In this document: positions 11,920 through 22,962 of the stretch, piece after piece
Layout: every line of letters starts with the position of its first letter
Numbering within the stretch: the first letter of the stretch is position 1
Assembly (NCBI RefSeq): GCF_010015585.1
Contig: NW_022985096.1
Span: forward strand, 33,264-97,263
DNA length: 64,000 nucleotides
Origin: Eremomyces bilateralis CBS 781.70
Lineage: Eukaryota; Ascomycota; Dothideomycetes; Eremomycetales; Eremomycetaceae
Direction: 5' to 3'
Made by a program: the position numbers and the translations under genes
The notes under the pieces: generated by a model
What the model was told of the DNA's origin: nothing
Seen by the model: the letters and a program-made list of their open reading frames with translations, nothing else
The model's database searches: none

Positions 11920-12332
11920 CTATTGCTTCGGGGGATTGTTTATACCCAGAGCATTCTTTGCGGACTCGACACCCTGGTTGACGGTATCGGTGACGGTCTG
12001 CGAGATAGATTGACCCTGGACGGAGTTAGCAATGTCCCGTCGCCCATAGTCGAATGTGCTGCTTACCTCGCGAGAGGTGTTGTCGGAGCCACCGCGGATG
12101 GCATCGCCGGCCTGCTGGGTGTAGCTCTTCTGGTCCTCAGGCTGGGCTGTTCATAGACCGTCAGTTCTGCAGGTTTGATTGCGGAGATTGGAGTCAACAT
12201 ACCAGTTCCTGCAGCACGGTCGCCGGCACCAGTGACAGTTTCCTTGGCCTTATCCAAGGTGCTCTTCTGGGAGTCTGGGGTGATCTTCTCGCCGGCCTGG
12301 TCGGAGAGGGGCTTACGGAGAGCGTCAGACAT
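11920..12332 (-). CDS. HSP12: Hsp9/Hsp12-family small stress protein
   Basis: Exons 12332-12203, 12146-12067 and 12015-11920 give 101 aa. Introns of 56 and 51 nt have GTATGT/GTAAGC donors and AG acceptors. No long single-frame ORF covers the gene. The N-terminus MSDALRKPLSDQAGEKITPD is the hallmark of the Hsp9/Hsp12 (PF04119) family. It is followed by the family's DKAKETVTGAGDRAAG amphipathic segment and a Gln/Ser-rich end. Yeast Hsp12 is a hydrophilic, intrinsically disordered protein that folds on membranes and protects them in heat, osmotic and stationary-phase stress; filamentous fungal members are strongly stress- and conidia-induced. Two perfect CRE palindromes lie 189 and 371 bp upstream of the ATG, which would suit Atf1/AtfA control (inference). 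Confidence 0.9.
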
Positions 12333-12520
12333 GATGATTTAGTGAAGGTTGAGAGATTGATTGAAAGTAGTTGTGGTTGGTTGAGGACTGAGATTGAAAG
12401 ATTGAGATGTTTGTTGGTAGGTAGAATAGATTTGAAAGATTGGAGGGCAGGTTCCATTCCTTTTATGTACGAAACAGTGAAGCAGAAGCCCCGTGACGTG
12501 ATGGTCTTTGGGGTTCGGTG

Positions 12521-12528
12521 TGACGTCA
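12521..12528. promoter_or_regulatory. CRE palindrome TGACGTCA upstream of HSP12
   Basis: This perfect 8-base ATF/CREB element is 189 bp upstream of the HSP12 start. Fungal bZIP stress factors of the Atf1/AtfA type bind this sequence. Binding here is inferred, not shown. Confidence 0.5.
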
Positions 12529-12702
12529 ATGCTTGGGCAAACACCAGAGTTGGAGGCAAGAATGGGGAATGTTCAGAATTGCATCCGTCACAGTCAATTT
12601 CGATGGAGCACCCATGACCACTGACCAGGTTTCAGTTCAATCGACGGAGTTTGCATCAAATTTAGCGTGCGTGGTGCATGGAATTGGATGTGCTCTAGAC
12701 TA

Positions 12703-12710
12703 TGACGTCA
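12703..12710. promoter_or_regulatory. Second CRE palindrome TGACGTCA upstream of HSP12
   Basis: Perfect 8-base ATF/CREB element, 371 bp upstream of the HSP12 start and 175 bp from the first one. Confidence 0.45.
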
Positions 12711-13054
12711 AATATTGATGGTCTTGATAGACTACGCTATTCACCACCTTAGGTACCGGTAACTATATCTACCCGTACTCAACCGAGGGTTGCCTTTAGA
12801 TGTGCCTACTGGTAACTACGCAGTTACTATGATAAGTGGTAAGTACTGGTAGCTGCTACGGAGGACTGGGTCTTCATCCGGAAGTTACGAGTGTCTTCAG
12901 TGAGCACGTTGTCGCGTGGGATAGTGCCATTCTCATAGTTGTCAGATATATCTGACATCGACCGAGGGCTTGGAAAGTTCATAATACGCTTGACAGTCTA
13001 TTTGCAGATAATACAGCGATGAAATAGGTACATATACACAGATACACGAGCCTC

Positions 13055-13840
13055 TCAAACTTTGTTCCTCATCATCTCCACGAACTGATCCCCTAACCCA
13101 ACCGCCGCCATCGGATTCCCCCCGCTCACCACTTCCCGGTCCACCGTCACCCTCCCAATCTTCTCCCCTACCCCCTCCACCATTTTCGCCCCTGCCTCCC
13201 TCAGCGCCGTCTCCACCTTCGGAATATCCCCCCCGAGCACCCGATCCATCACCTTCTCCTCCACGTCGCTCCAGCTCGTGATCTGATACCCCTTATACGC
13301 GAACTCCTTCCCCCCCGCCCGCGTGCTCAGGAACGCATACGGCCCGTGGCAGATCACCGCCGTAGGCTTCCCCCGCGCGTGGAAATGCCGCAAGATCCGC
13401 CCCAGCTCCTCGTCGTCGCCCAAATCCGTCAGCGGCGCGTGGCCCCCGGGGACAAACACCCCGTCGAACCCCTCCAGCTCCTCGTTGCTGATCTCTCCGA
13501 ACCGTCGCGGCTTCGCGAACCCATTCTCGCGCTTCATGCGGTCGATCAGCTCATTCTCGCGCTGGCGCTCGTAGAAGTTCCCGGCGAACGCGAGGAGTGA
13601 CTCGCTGTTGGGGTCCGGGATAGGCTCGTAGCCGAGGGGGGAGGCGAAGGTGACTTCATAGCCGGCGGAGAGGAGGGTTTGGAGGGGTTTGGCGAGTTCG
13701 GTGAGGAAGTAGCCAGTGGGTTGGGCGACAGAATTGCCGGCGGAGGGGCCGGAGGTTTTTTTGAGTGGGAAGGAGCGGGCGTCGCTGAGGATGATGAGGA
13801 CTTTGCCGGCGGGGGCAGTGGTGAGTGGTTTGGAGGACAT
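13055..13840 (-). CDS. DJ-1/PfpI (Hsp31-like) class I glutamine amidotransferase-fold protein
   Basis: Single exon, 261 aa. The core begins GKVLIILSDARSFPL. The nucleophile elbow AVICHGPYAF carries Cys164 followed by His165. The acidic residue preceding it in space is expected in the region around GFDGVFVPGGHAPL, with the PGGH turn typical of the family. Hsp31/DJ-1 proteins act as glutathione-independent glyoxalases (methylglyoxal to lactate) and as holdase or deglycase-type stress proteins. Exact activity cannot be set from sequence. The fold, the Cys-His pair and the length fit Hsp31-type proteins. It lies just upstream of HSP12 in the same orientation, and its own upstream region contains another CRE at 14329. 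Confidence 0.85.
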   Translation of the reverse strand: MSSKPLTTAPAGKVLIILSDARSFPLKKTSGPSAGNSVAQPTGYFLTELAKPLQTLLSAGYEVTFASPLGYEPIPDPNSESLLAFAGNFYERQRENELIDRMKRENGFAKPRRFGEISNEELEGFDGVFVPGGHAPLTDLGDDEELGRILRHFHARGKPTAVICHGPYAFLSTRAGGKEFAYKGYQITSWSDVEEKVMDRVLGGDIPKVETALREAGAKMVEGVGEKIGRVTVDREVVSGGNPMAAVGLGDQFVEMMRNKV

Positions 13841-14597
13841 AATGAGTAGGATAGGACGATTGGATGGGTGGGTATTGTTTAGCTTGATGATGGTGTTGGA
13901 ATGGGAGGTTTGATCGGATGGACGTAGAAGTTGATATATCTATCCTTTCTTATGTAGCAGTTTCAATCTTATGATACAATGACATGACGGTGACGTTTTC
14001 GTTGAGATGATTTGCTGCAACTCATCCTTGCTGCCCTACCTTCTCATTCATCGGGTCGCTAGGGAAGACATTCAAGTTCGGAAAGCCGACAATCCCGTTA
14101 ATTATACCTACCGGTATCGCTTGAATGTGTTTCGGGGACGTAATGGACTGAATTCTGCCTGGACCCGCCCTCAGCCTGGCAAAAAGACATGCTACAGGGG
14201 AGGTCTCCCCGCACCTTCGGCGCATTGGAAACATTTTTTCCGAATTGAAAGGATGGAGTACCGGTAGACGTGGTTGAAATCTGAGCTGTAATTAACTGTT
14301 GAAGTTTTGCAAACACGAACATGAACAGTGACGTCAACTAGACGGAATATTAGTGGGTCCTGCAGGTGCCATGAAGTCTTTTGCTGTCTAAGGCGACAAG
14401 GCTCCAATATAATTAGGCTGTCAGGCAGCACTCCACTTCAAGTTCCAGCCACAGATTACGCCGACGACAGCGAGATAATTAATAAATATTCCAAAAAGGA
14501 TCATGAACCGCTAAAGAAACTCCAGGTCATCATACGACACCGAAACACTCGTCCGAGCACTTCAAAACAAGGAAGGACAGGTAGGAGATTGCTCTCA
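13841..14597. promoter_or_regulatory. Upstream region of the DJ-1-like gene, to the CRY-DASH 3' end
   Basis: 757 bp without a supported gene. It contains a perfect CRE (14329-14336). The CRY-DASH transcript should end in the right-hand part. Confidence 0.4.
14329..14336. promoter_or_regulatory. CRE palindrome TGACGTCA upstream of the DJ-1-like gene
   Basis: Perfect ATF/CREB element 489 bp upstream of the DJ-1/Hsp31-like ATG. It is the third within 1.8 kb. Confidence 0.4.
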
Positions 14598-16893
14598 TCA
14601 CTCCGCCTGACCCCGAACGCCACGCGAACCCGACCTGCTCCCTCTAGAACCACCTTGACCTCGTCCCCGTCCCTTCTCCCCGCCACCCCCTCTAGATTGT
14701 CCCCTCCCCCTTCCCCCCCGTCCCCTCGCTCTATTCTCTCCCCCCCCCCTCCCTACCGCACCCCCCCTGGCCCTCCTCCCTCCCTCCCTCGGCCTCCTCG
14801 CCACTTCAAACGGGATCCTCACCAACGGCCTCTCCACCCATTCCACACCCTCCAGCCCTTCCCTCTCCTCCCCCTCCAACCTCCACCCCTGAAACACCCC
14901 CATCAACCCTTCCACACCCCCCTCCCCGACCCGCACCTCCCGCAACTCCGCCACCCACGCTCGCACGTACTCCCCCCGCCCATCGTACTCCACCGCCTGC
15001 TTCACCGGATTGAACACCCGCCCCTCCCGCGGATCGTTGCCCACCCCCGCCACGTACTGCCAGTTGCCCCAGTTGCTCGCCCCGTCGTAGTCCACGAGGC
15101 AGCACTCGTACCACTCCGCCCCCAGCCGCCAGTCGACCCCGAGGTGCGATGGGGATGAGAGGAAGGACGCACAGTTTTGTCGCGCCCGGTTGGACGTGTA
15201 ACCCGTCACGGCGAGCTCGCGCATCGAGGCGTCGATGAGCCCGATGCCCGTCGTGCCCGTGACGAAGCGGTGGAGCACCTGTTGCGTGGACAGAGCGAAC
15301 GACGGCGCGTTGTTCGCGGAGGCGGGTAGCGTCGTAGGTTTCGGGGATGTTGACTCGGCTTCCTGTTGTTCAGTGAGGAAGCGCCAGGTCTTGGTGGGGG
15401 CGGACTTTGTCGGGGATGTGATGGTGGAGGTCGTCGACTCCGAGCCGGCGGTCGTCGGCCGTGCGGACGCGCCGCGAAACCCATCGAGGAGGAATAGCCG
15501 CGCGCCGAACTTCTGCGCGCATAGGCGCATGTAGTCGCGCCAGAGGAGTTCGAACCGCACGCCCGCCGTACCCTCCGACTCCCCCCCGCCAAAGCCTGGC
15601 GCGGCCTTCCATTCATCCTCGTCATCGTCCGCCTCCTTGTCCGAGGACGCCGGGATCTTGCCCTCTTCGAACGCGTGCATCTGCCAGTGAACCCAGCGCG
15701 CAGTCAGCGCGCCGATGGCGAGATAGCCGGACAACTTCGTGCTGAAGTCCTCACCGACAAGGCCATTGCGCGTCTCATGGTAGAGGGTCATGGCGCCGGT
15801 GCGGAGCAGGTGCTGGACGCGATGCTGGCCGCGAGTTTCGCCACCGGAGAGGGGGTGGGCGTTGGTGACTTGTTTGGCGGTATAGGTGGACACCCAGTGT
15901 GCTTCGGAGGGGGCGGCGTTGAAGAAATTCAGCGCGGAATCGAGATCGAGGGGGCGGAGGAGTCGCTCGGTCAGGGTTTCTAGCGTGGTTGGGATCTCGT
16001 AAGGGGCGAATTGCGGGGGGATCAATGTGGAGGTGGGAAAGGGTGGTAGGGAGCCCTTCTGGGGAGCAGCGCGCACTGGCCGTGGTTTCGAGCGGAGCGG
16101 CTCGAGGGATTTGCGGAACGTGGTGTAGACGTCCGGGAGCTCGTTCATGGAGGAATACGGGAGATCGGCACTGAATGCTGTGAGTGTCTGCAGGCAACCG
16201 ACCCCTGTGCAACGCGGGGGACTTACTCATCGACGAAGTATTTCTCGTCCCCGAAGAGACGGAATTGCTTCCCCCCATTTTCCAGGACGGCCTTAATCTG
16301 CGCTTCATCCTCCTTCTCTTCGGGTAGAGCGTCCGATGTCATCCAGACGCCCACAAGTTCGAGTCGACCATCTTCTGTGGACAAAACGCTATCATCCCCT
16401 GCAACGAATTAGCATAAGCGAACGGAACGGCCTGAACTTCACGGTGAGGTAACATACGCTCGAACTGCTCAATCATGTCGTCCAGGACCTCCGCTAACCG
16501 TCCCGCACGGATGACCAGATCACTCCCAAGCTTCTGGAAGGACTGTTTTAAGTCCCACACCGACTCCGCAGTGAACTTCGCGCGATGGGGCCCCGTCCTC
16601 GGGAAGTTTCCCACTTGGCTCCGGGCGGGTGCATAGGGTTTCCGAGAACCCGTCTCCCTAGTCCTCGCATCCTTGTGTAGGAACCCGCTCACGTCAACCT
16701 GCTGCGCCGGGAAGACGTACAAGGGAAGGAGATGGGTGAAGTCGGGAACGGGCTGGGATGATATGTGCTCCCCGCTATCACGGCCCTCGTATAGCCGTGC
16801 GACCTCGTCCAGGACGGGGTTATCCGTGACCCGCAGGTCACGACGCAGCAGGTAGATGAGCACCTTGGAGACTCCGGAGTTGGGTGATGCCAT
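14598..16893 (-). CDS. Cryptochrome DASH (CRY-DASH)
   Basis: Exons 16893-16458, 16398-16227 and 16170-14598 give 726 aa. The introns (59 and 56 nt) are canonical and are needed to join the photolyase N-domain (VLIYLLRRDLRVTDNPVL) to the FAD-binding domain. DASH-type landmarks are LPLYVFPAQQVD, the GGETRGQHRVQHLL segment, TKLSGYLAIGALTARWVHWQ, FELLWRDYMRL and RARQNCASFLSS. CRY-DASH proteins bind FAD and an antenna cofactor and repair CPDs in single-stranded DNA or act as blue/UV-A light regulators. The last 70 residues are an Arg-Gly-rich RGG-type tail, seen in several fungal CRY-DASH proteins and suggestive of RNA or single-strand binding. The ATG at 16893 immediately precedes the conserved first strand. 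Confidence 0.92.
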
Positions 16894-19770
16894 GATCAGG
16901 AGATGCGGAAAGACGTGGAGCAAATCAACTCTCCCAATCAATGGCCCTGCGAATATGAAACGGGTCCGTCGTGCCGTTAAGTATCCCGTCCCATGCGGCT
17001 GGAGAGTCCCAAGGTGTTGGATCGGCCGCACACCCTATCTCATCTTGATCATGCAGGCGAACACCAGATCTCAGCCACCAGATCGTAGGACCAGACCTTT
17101 TCTGGCCGTTCTCACCGGCAGGGCGATGGATACCAACGAATAAGATCACGGATTCGCCACCAAGGGGGGCTTCTTGCGCGGCACAGTGAAACAATTGAAC
17201 AAGGGAGCAAGGCAGGATGGAAGAACTAATGGCTGACAGAACAATGAATGGTACTTGGTGACGAGATACGGAGGTCGGGCAACCTGACAATGACGAATTT
17301 CAAATGCAAAGCTCGCGGAAATCCGCAAGACCAATGCAGCAGCGACCCAAATCGGAAAGGAAAGAACGATTTTGACGCCAGATCTTCCCGCCCCTCTAAG
17401 GCTATGTGACGTGCAAGCGATAGAATATTGGAATTTGGAACTAATAATCTTTGGTGAACCGCCAGCTTGTCCCAGGAATCTAGGATCGTCAAACGGATCA
17501 ACGAGGCGGGTGATCTACCCTCCCTTCCAACCGGAGAGACGAACCACCGAAACGCCTCACCTTGCGAGAAAAAATTAACCAATAAGATGGGTAGTAAAAC
17601 CGATGCTGATTGTTGACTTTGGGGATTCCGCTCCAATACGATGGTACAACTTTCAAGCCTACAGGTCATATGCGGTGCTGCCATGCCATTTCCGAGTCCT
17701 TGGGTCATTTCTGATCTCTGTGCATAATGGGCAACCGAACATGCGGACACACAGGCACATGGGTACTCAGGAAAGGGAGAGGGAAAACCCGAGCCCTTGA
17801 AACCGGGAAATTTGCAGACGGGCAAGGGCTGGGAGGAAAAGCAATCAACGATACGAACCGGAGAGACTGGGCGTCGGGCTTCGATGACCGATCGCACAGG
17901 GGCCCGACGGAACCGAGAGAAGCCCGCATCGTCCGGTGCGGTACCTGGCCGAAATGAGCGGAGAGACATGAATCAATTATCAGTGACTTTCTGACGCGGC
18001 TCAAAGGGAATGCTACAGCCACTGGATCAAGGATGGTTCCCGGGCTCCCAGTATCGTCGTCAGAAAAAACGCGGGACGGGGGCACTGACCAATTCCTTGG
18101 CATCTAGTAACCAAACGCGAACCAAACGAACTAGCACAAGCGCCCAACTGCAGTCTCGTTCCCTCGATTCAGGAGATGCCCCAAAGTGCAACGTCGCAGA
18201 CTCGCAGTCCTCTGTCGCTTCCCAAGTGGAGATTGCTGATCTTCGCACGGCAAAAAAAAAAACAAAACCAAGGGAACAACCAGTCGCAACCGATGAGAAA
18301 GTCAGGACAAGCAATTACGCAACAGGTACACCAAAAATAAAAGAACGAGGCGACAAGACGGGTCGTGCTGGTCGTCGGGATGGATAAGCGGTTGTAATGA
18401 TTTGCTCGATCCGGGGGAATATCCAGGGATGGACGGAGATCGGGGCAATTAGAGCGCGGAGATCGTCAGGGATCCGGGCTGCAAGTGCAACTGAGCCGCT
18501 GGGCCCACTGCTTCTGCACCAGTGCGCCAACCCCGACGACCCTTGTCTGCTTCATCCGATCCTCATGCGCCACACGCCCCGACACGCCAAGGCGAGCTAG
18601 CGTAAACCACCGACTGCAGGGATGCGACAGGGTTGATCCGAGGATTTGGCTGGTGGGAACGGGTGGAACTTAGGGATTTGGGAAACGACGCTACCGGTAC
18701 TTGCCGTGATCAGATCCTGATCTAAATTTTCCCCAATCCACTGGTCAAGACGCATGAATCATGAGTGATGATCGTCACCGGATCACTGGGCTACCTTACT
18801 CGTACGTTTATTGAGATTTTGCTGGGACTTATCATTTACTACTACTAAGTATCAGAGCTAGCTAGTCAAGCGCATGAAGATTTAAGACTGTATGAATCAA
18901 AGAATGGAGACGGTGATGACTTGGATGATTCATGACTCTGATGAGCGATATTGCGTGCAGACGACCGTGTTTGTTACTCTTCGCTGCCGTCCATCCGACC
19001 GCGCTCTCCGTTCGCTAAATGTCTGAACTCGGAAGTCCGAACACATCGGCAATCCAGATTTCAGCCAATCCCCACTCCATCCAGTCAGATCCGATCCTCC
19101 GAGTCCCTCCGCCCTGCTCTGCCATGCCAAGATCGCCGTCCTGCGTTCGACGCAGGTCTCGACCCAACTCGCCCCTCGGCCACGGCGGGATGCGGGCTTG
19201 CAGGTCAGTCGGTTTATCTATAGGACTGCGATGTGGTGCGGCGTCGAGAAGCAAGCAATCAAGCGGCGGGCAGGACGGAGCAGCTGTGACCTGGTATTCG
19301 GGATGCGGCGGGACTGATGCATGGCATTGCAGATTGCAACGGGTGTCGTACAGATTACAGAGGGAGACAGTGCACGAAGAAGCAAGTAAATAATGTTGCG
19401 ATTTGGGAGTAGAATTCCATTACGGAATCAGATAGGCCATGACTTATCGGAGTGAGTGGTGGTGGCTGTTGGAGACGCGTAGCACAAGCCATGCAATTGT
19501 TTCCAGAATGTCGATCATCCAAAAACTCAATGGTGGTACAATGTACATAATGACTTACATATTGACATGACAGAATCGAGGGTTGTGGCGGCGGTGCTTT
19601 TCTCAGAATTACTCAATCTCATCATTCAGCCGGACCACAACATGCTTCTCCGCCCAGTGACACCCCTTCCTCTCTCCTACCACGGGTGACATCTCAACAA
19701 ACCCCCCTAATCTCGATCCTGCCCCTCCACCGTGCAACAAACAAGATCAATATCCACGCCACCACCAACC
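16894..19770. other. 2.9 kb intergenic region upstream of CRY-DASH
   Basis: No gene is supported. Open frames occur (the longest is on the minus strand at 17226-17969), but none shows a recognisable domain or splice-linked continuation. A short poly-A run is at 18250-18260. The left part must hold the CRY-DASH promoter, the right part the 3' end of the decarboxylase gene. Alternatively it could carry a non-coding RNA. Confidence 0.4.
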
Positions 19771-21840
19771 CTAACACACCGCCGTATGGATCGCCATTTT
19801 TCCCTGCTTTCGATCCTCCTCCACACTCCGCTTCCGCTTCTTCGTCGAATGCATTTTCTCCACGCTGTCCGCCGAGAGTGACTGCCACGCCGCCAGATCG
19901 CCCTCGCTTATCTGCATCACTGTCTCCGTCACTGATACTAGGTCGCCGATCAGCCGGTCTATCAGGTCCATCGACACCGATTCGCGGACCACCACCCGGA
20001 GAATCTCCGTGTTCTGCTCGTTGGCGGGAAGCGGGTAGTCTGTGATTTATTGGTTAAGTTTGCTTTTTGGGGGGGGGGGGGGCTAGATTGGTTGCGCCAT
20101 GTAGGGTTTGCGGTTTAGAGCTGAAGGACGCGAAGGCGATGGGTGGGTTTATTGGTGGTGTTGATGGCGATGATCGCTATTGAACTTACTCGGGACGATG
20201 TACTGCCGCGCTCGAAGCAGCTGGCTCACCGCCGCCTGCTTGACGTGCGGATACTCCTTCTTGAACTGCTCCGTGAACGCGAACGCGACCACCGGCAGCC
20301 CCTCGTTGTAATCCGCGCTGGACTCGCTGCGGACGAATTCCTTTTGCCCATGGTACCCCCAGTCCCCCTTCTTCCGATGCACGTCGCTGAGGCACCGATA
20401 CCAGCCCGTCGCTTCGAGGCTGCGGCTGAGTAGGCGCGCGACGGCGAGGCAGTTCTCCATGATGCGCTTGTACCCAGTGAACCCCAGGCGCATGAAGTTG
20501 AAGTACTGCACGACGACCTGGCCGCCCGGGCGCGAGAAGTTGAGAGTGTAGGATTCCTCCTTGCCGCCGAGGTAGTTGAGCTCGAAGACGAGATGCCTCG
20601 GGAGGTAGTGTTGGTCGCGGAAGATGATCCAGCCAAGGCCGGGCGAGACCAGTCCGTATTTGTGGCCTGAGACATTGATGGAGTGGACGCGCCGGATCTT
20701 GAAGTCCCTGCGCGATCGATTTGTATTAGACATCTGCACGCCTCGTCGATCATCCAGTTTGCGAACTCACCATGCCCCCCCTCCAACTCCAGCGTCGGTA
20801 AACGGGGCAACGAGCCCTCCGCTCGCTGCATCCACATGAATCGGCACATCCAGCCCCTTTTCCTTCTGTACCTCATCCAATAGCTCCGCGATTGTCTGCA
20901 CCGGTTCGAAGTGGCCCGTATACGTTGATCCCAGGATGATGTACACCCCAATGGTATTCTCATCCACATTCTCCTTCACCAGCCTCTCATCCAGCCGATG
21001 ATGGCTCTCCTTCGACACCGGCAAGATCCTCGCTTCCACCTCAAAGTACCGCGCGAACTTCTCCAACGCCACCTGTGCGTTCGCCCCCATGATGATGTTC
21101 GGTTTCGACGTGTCTTTCCCTTCGGCTTCACGCTTCTCTTTCCACCGCCGCTTCATTGCGAGCCCCCCAAGCTGGATCGCTTCCGACGACCCCGTCGTCG
21201 CCGTCCCGATGGCCCTTTCGCCCGGTTGGACGTGCCAGAGGTTCGCGAGGATGGAGACGCAGCGCGCGTGGATGTCCATGAGCGTGGGGTACTCGTCCGA
21301 GTCAGCGAGGTTCTTGTTGTAGTTGTCCTTGAGGAGCCGCTCCGCCTCCGGCTCGAGGTATGTGGAGACGAATCTACACGAACTTAGCTCCAACCCTCTC
21401 TCGTTCTATTCCATGCTATTTCCTTACGATGCCAGATTGAGTGCCGGACGTCCTAATCCGTTAGATCGGGATGGGTCGTCCTTTCACCGGAATCTAGCAC
21501 TCACCGTCTAGCGACAGTTCATCATCGAGGATCTGACGCACGTCACTTGGATCCCCTCCATTGGTAGGGAGCCGAAACTTGCTCAGTTCAATAGAGCGAC
21601 CATCTCGGGCGGTATACGGAGCAAAATGGGATACATGGCTCTTCGCATGTTTCCCACGCGGGGAGTCACGGAGGAGCTCAACCAGCTCTTCCGGATCGAT
21701 CTGATCAAACAGTTAGGCCCAGGTTTGATAGTATGAAGGTTGTCACAAGAGAAAATAAAAGGGTAGGAGGGACAGTATGGATGTAGGTATTTTGAAGTTG
21801 ATCAAGCAGCATTGAGACTCACGTGAGTGGACAGCGGCAT
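19771..21840 (-). CDS. GAD1: Glutamate decarboxylase (PLP-dependent, group II)
   Basis: Six exons (21840-21823, 21700-21505, 21452-21428, 21373-20771, 20707-20190, 20039-19771) give 542 aa. It converts L-glutamate to GABA and CO2 in the cytosol, feeding the GABA shunt and acid/oxidative stress tolerance. The PLP-binding lysine is K297 in SINVSGHKYGL. Other family blocks are TATTGSSEAIQLGGLAMKRR, IHVDAASGGLVAPF (the Asp that pairs with the PLP ring nitrogen) and NFSRPGGQVVVQYFNFMRLG. Two exons are tiny: the 18 nt first coding exon (MPLSTH) and a 25 nt micro-exon encoding part of LDGRPALNLAS. Both are supported by exact phase and restored family sequence. The start is the least certain part, since it depends on the 122 nt first intron. 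The last intron holds a 14-base G run (plus strand). Confidence 0.93.
20069..20082 (+). repeat. G14 homopolymer inside the last GAD intron
   Basis: Fourteen consecutive G on the plus strand (C on the transcribed sense strand) lie in the intron at 20040-20189, upstream of the CTTAAC branch motif. Confidence 0.8.
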
Positions 21841-22962
21841 CTTTCAATGCGACACTACAGCGGCAGGTTTGATATGACCTATGAATTGCAGTAATTGGAA
21901 GCAAAGCAAAAGGACGGAGGTGGCAATTAGAAATGAAAAGGCAATTCAATGTTAAAGAAACCAGCCATTGCGTTGTTGCTTGCTCTTCGGTTTCATAAGG
22001 GAACACCGTTCTGATATCTGCCGGTAATATTGCGAGAATGGTGATGGAGGAATGAAGTAACCGTCACGTCATATATCAGGAAAACCTGCCCGAAGCTGGA
22101 AATCTATTTACTGCTCATACCTATGAAAAGAAAAATATGCAAACCTTCAAATTATATTCGGAGTCTAGTAATCCGCAGGTTCTTATGCTCGACTCCATAT
22201 CCGCAGACGAAACAACAAATGAGAGGGGTTGATCATGAAGTCATCAAAAGCACGATTGGGGGTTACCTCTTGTTCGTTCATGAAATTTACGCTAGAACGT
22301 TGGAAGTCTAGATTATTGAGTCCTTCAAATATCGTCAGCATGGATACCTGAGATATCCATAAGTGTCTATCGTGGAATACCGGGACATAATACCTGCTAC
22401 AATGCTGCCTCACTCAAGTTAATTGGCATCTTAACCATCAAAATATCATCCAATTACTCCGTATTCCATCGGCGCTTTTGGTCGAATTAACGCCGACATC
22501 CTAAGTCTCACTGCTCTCGAATCTCGATAACCTAGGCTGCGTCATTCTTCCAAGCACGTCAGTCTAGTATAGAATCCCGATCTGCTACTTGTCGGATTCC
22601 GTCAGAGGCACATGGGATCGCGTCAAGACTCCAGTCTATCTCGTAAGGATTTCTCAGTTGGACCATGAACAATTGGACACGGCAGATTGGCTGAAGCTCC
22701 TGGAACACGGAGCATACATCAACCCGATCGTCATCTGCGGGGCCGAAAGCTTGTATTCGTCATCATCTCATCGAGCTCTGCCCTGCCGGAGGCCTTGGAG
22801 CGAGCGACTCTCATGGTCTCACCACCACCATCCGATCTGTTCTAGTATACTGTAGTTTAGTTCATCTCTTCGCTTTGTGCTTCTTCTTTTCGTTCGTAGG
22901 TTTACCTTCATCATTTGTCAATTCGACTTGTTCTTCCATACCCCGCCATTGAACCCACAAAC
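21841..22962. promoter_or_regulatory. Divergent promoter region GAD / fasciclin gene
   Basis: 1.1 kb between two divergent genes. No coding pattern is visible. The 150 bases before the fasciclin ATG are CT-rich, like a fungal leader. Confidence 0.4.

Larger units (their letters stand above)
12333..13054. promoter_or_regulatory. HSP12 upstream region
   Basis: 722 bp without a gene, between the HSP12 ATG and the 3' end of the DJ-1-like gene. It carries two TGACGTCA palindromes (listed separately) and a third near-match, TGACGTGA, at 12494-12501. Confidence 0.5.

Noticed and set aside
17226-17969. 247-codon minus-strand open frame upstream of CRY-DASH
   Set aside because: No domain, signal peptide or splice-linked extension. 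Composition looks random; kept as possible non-coding RNA only.
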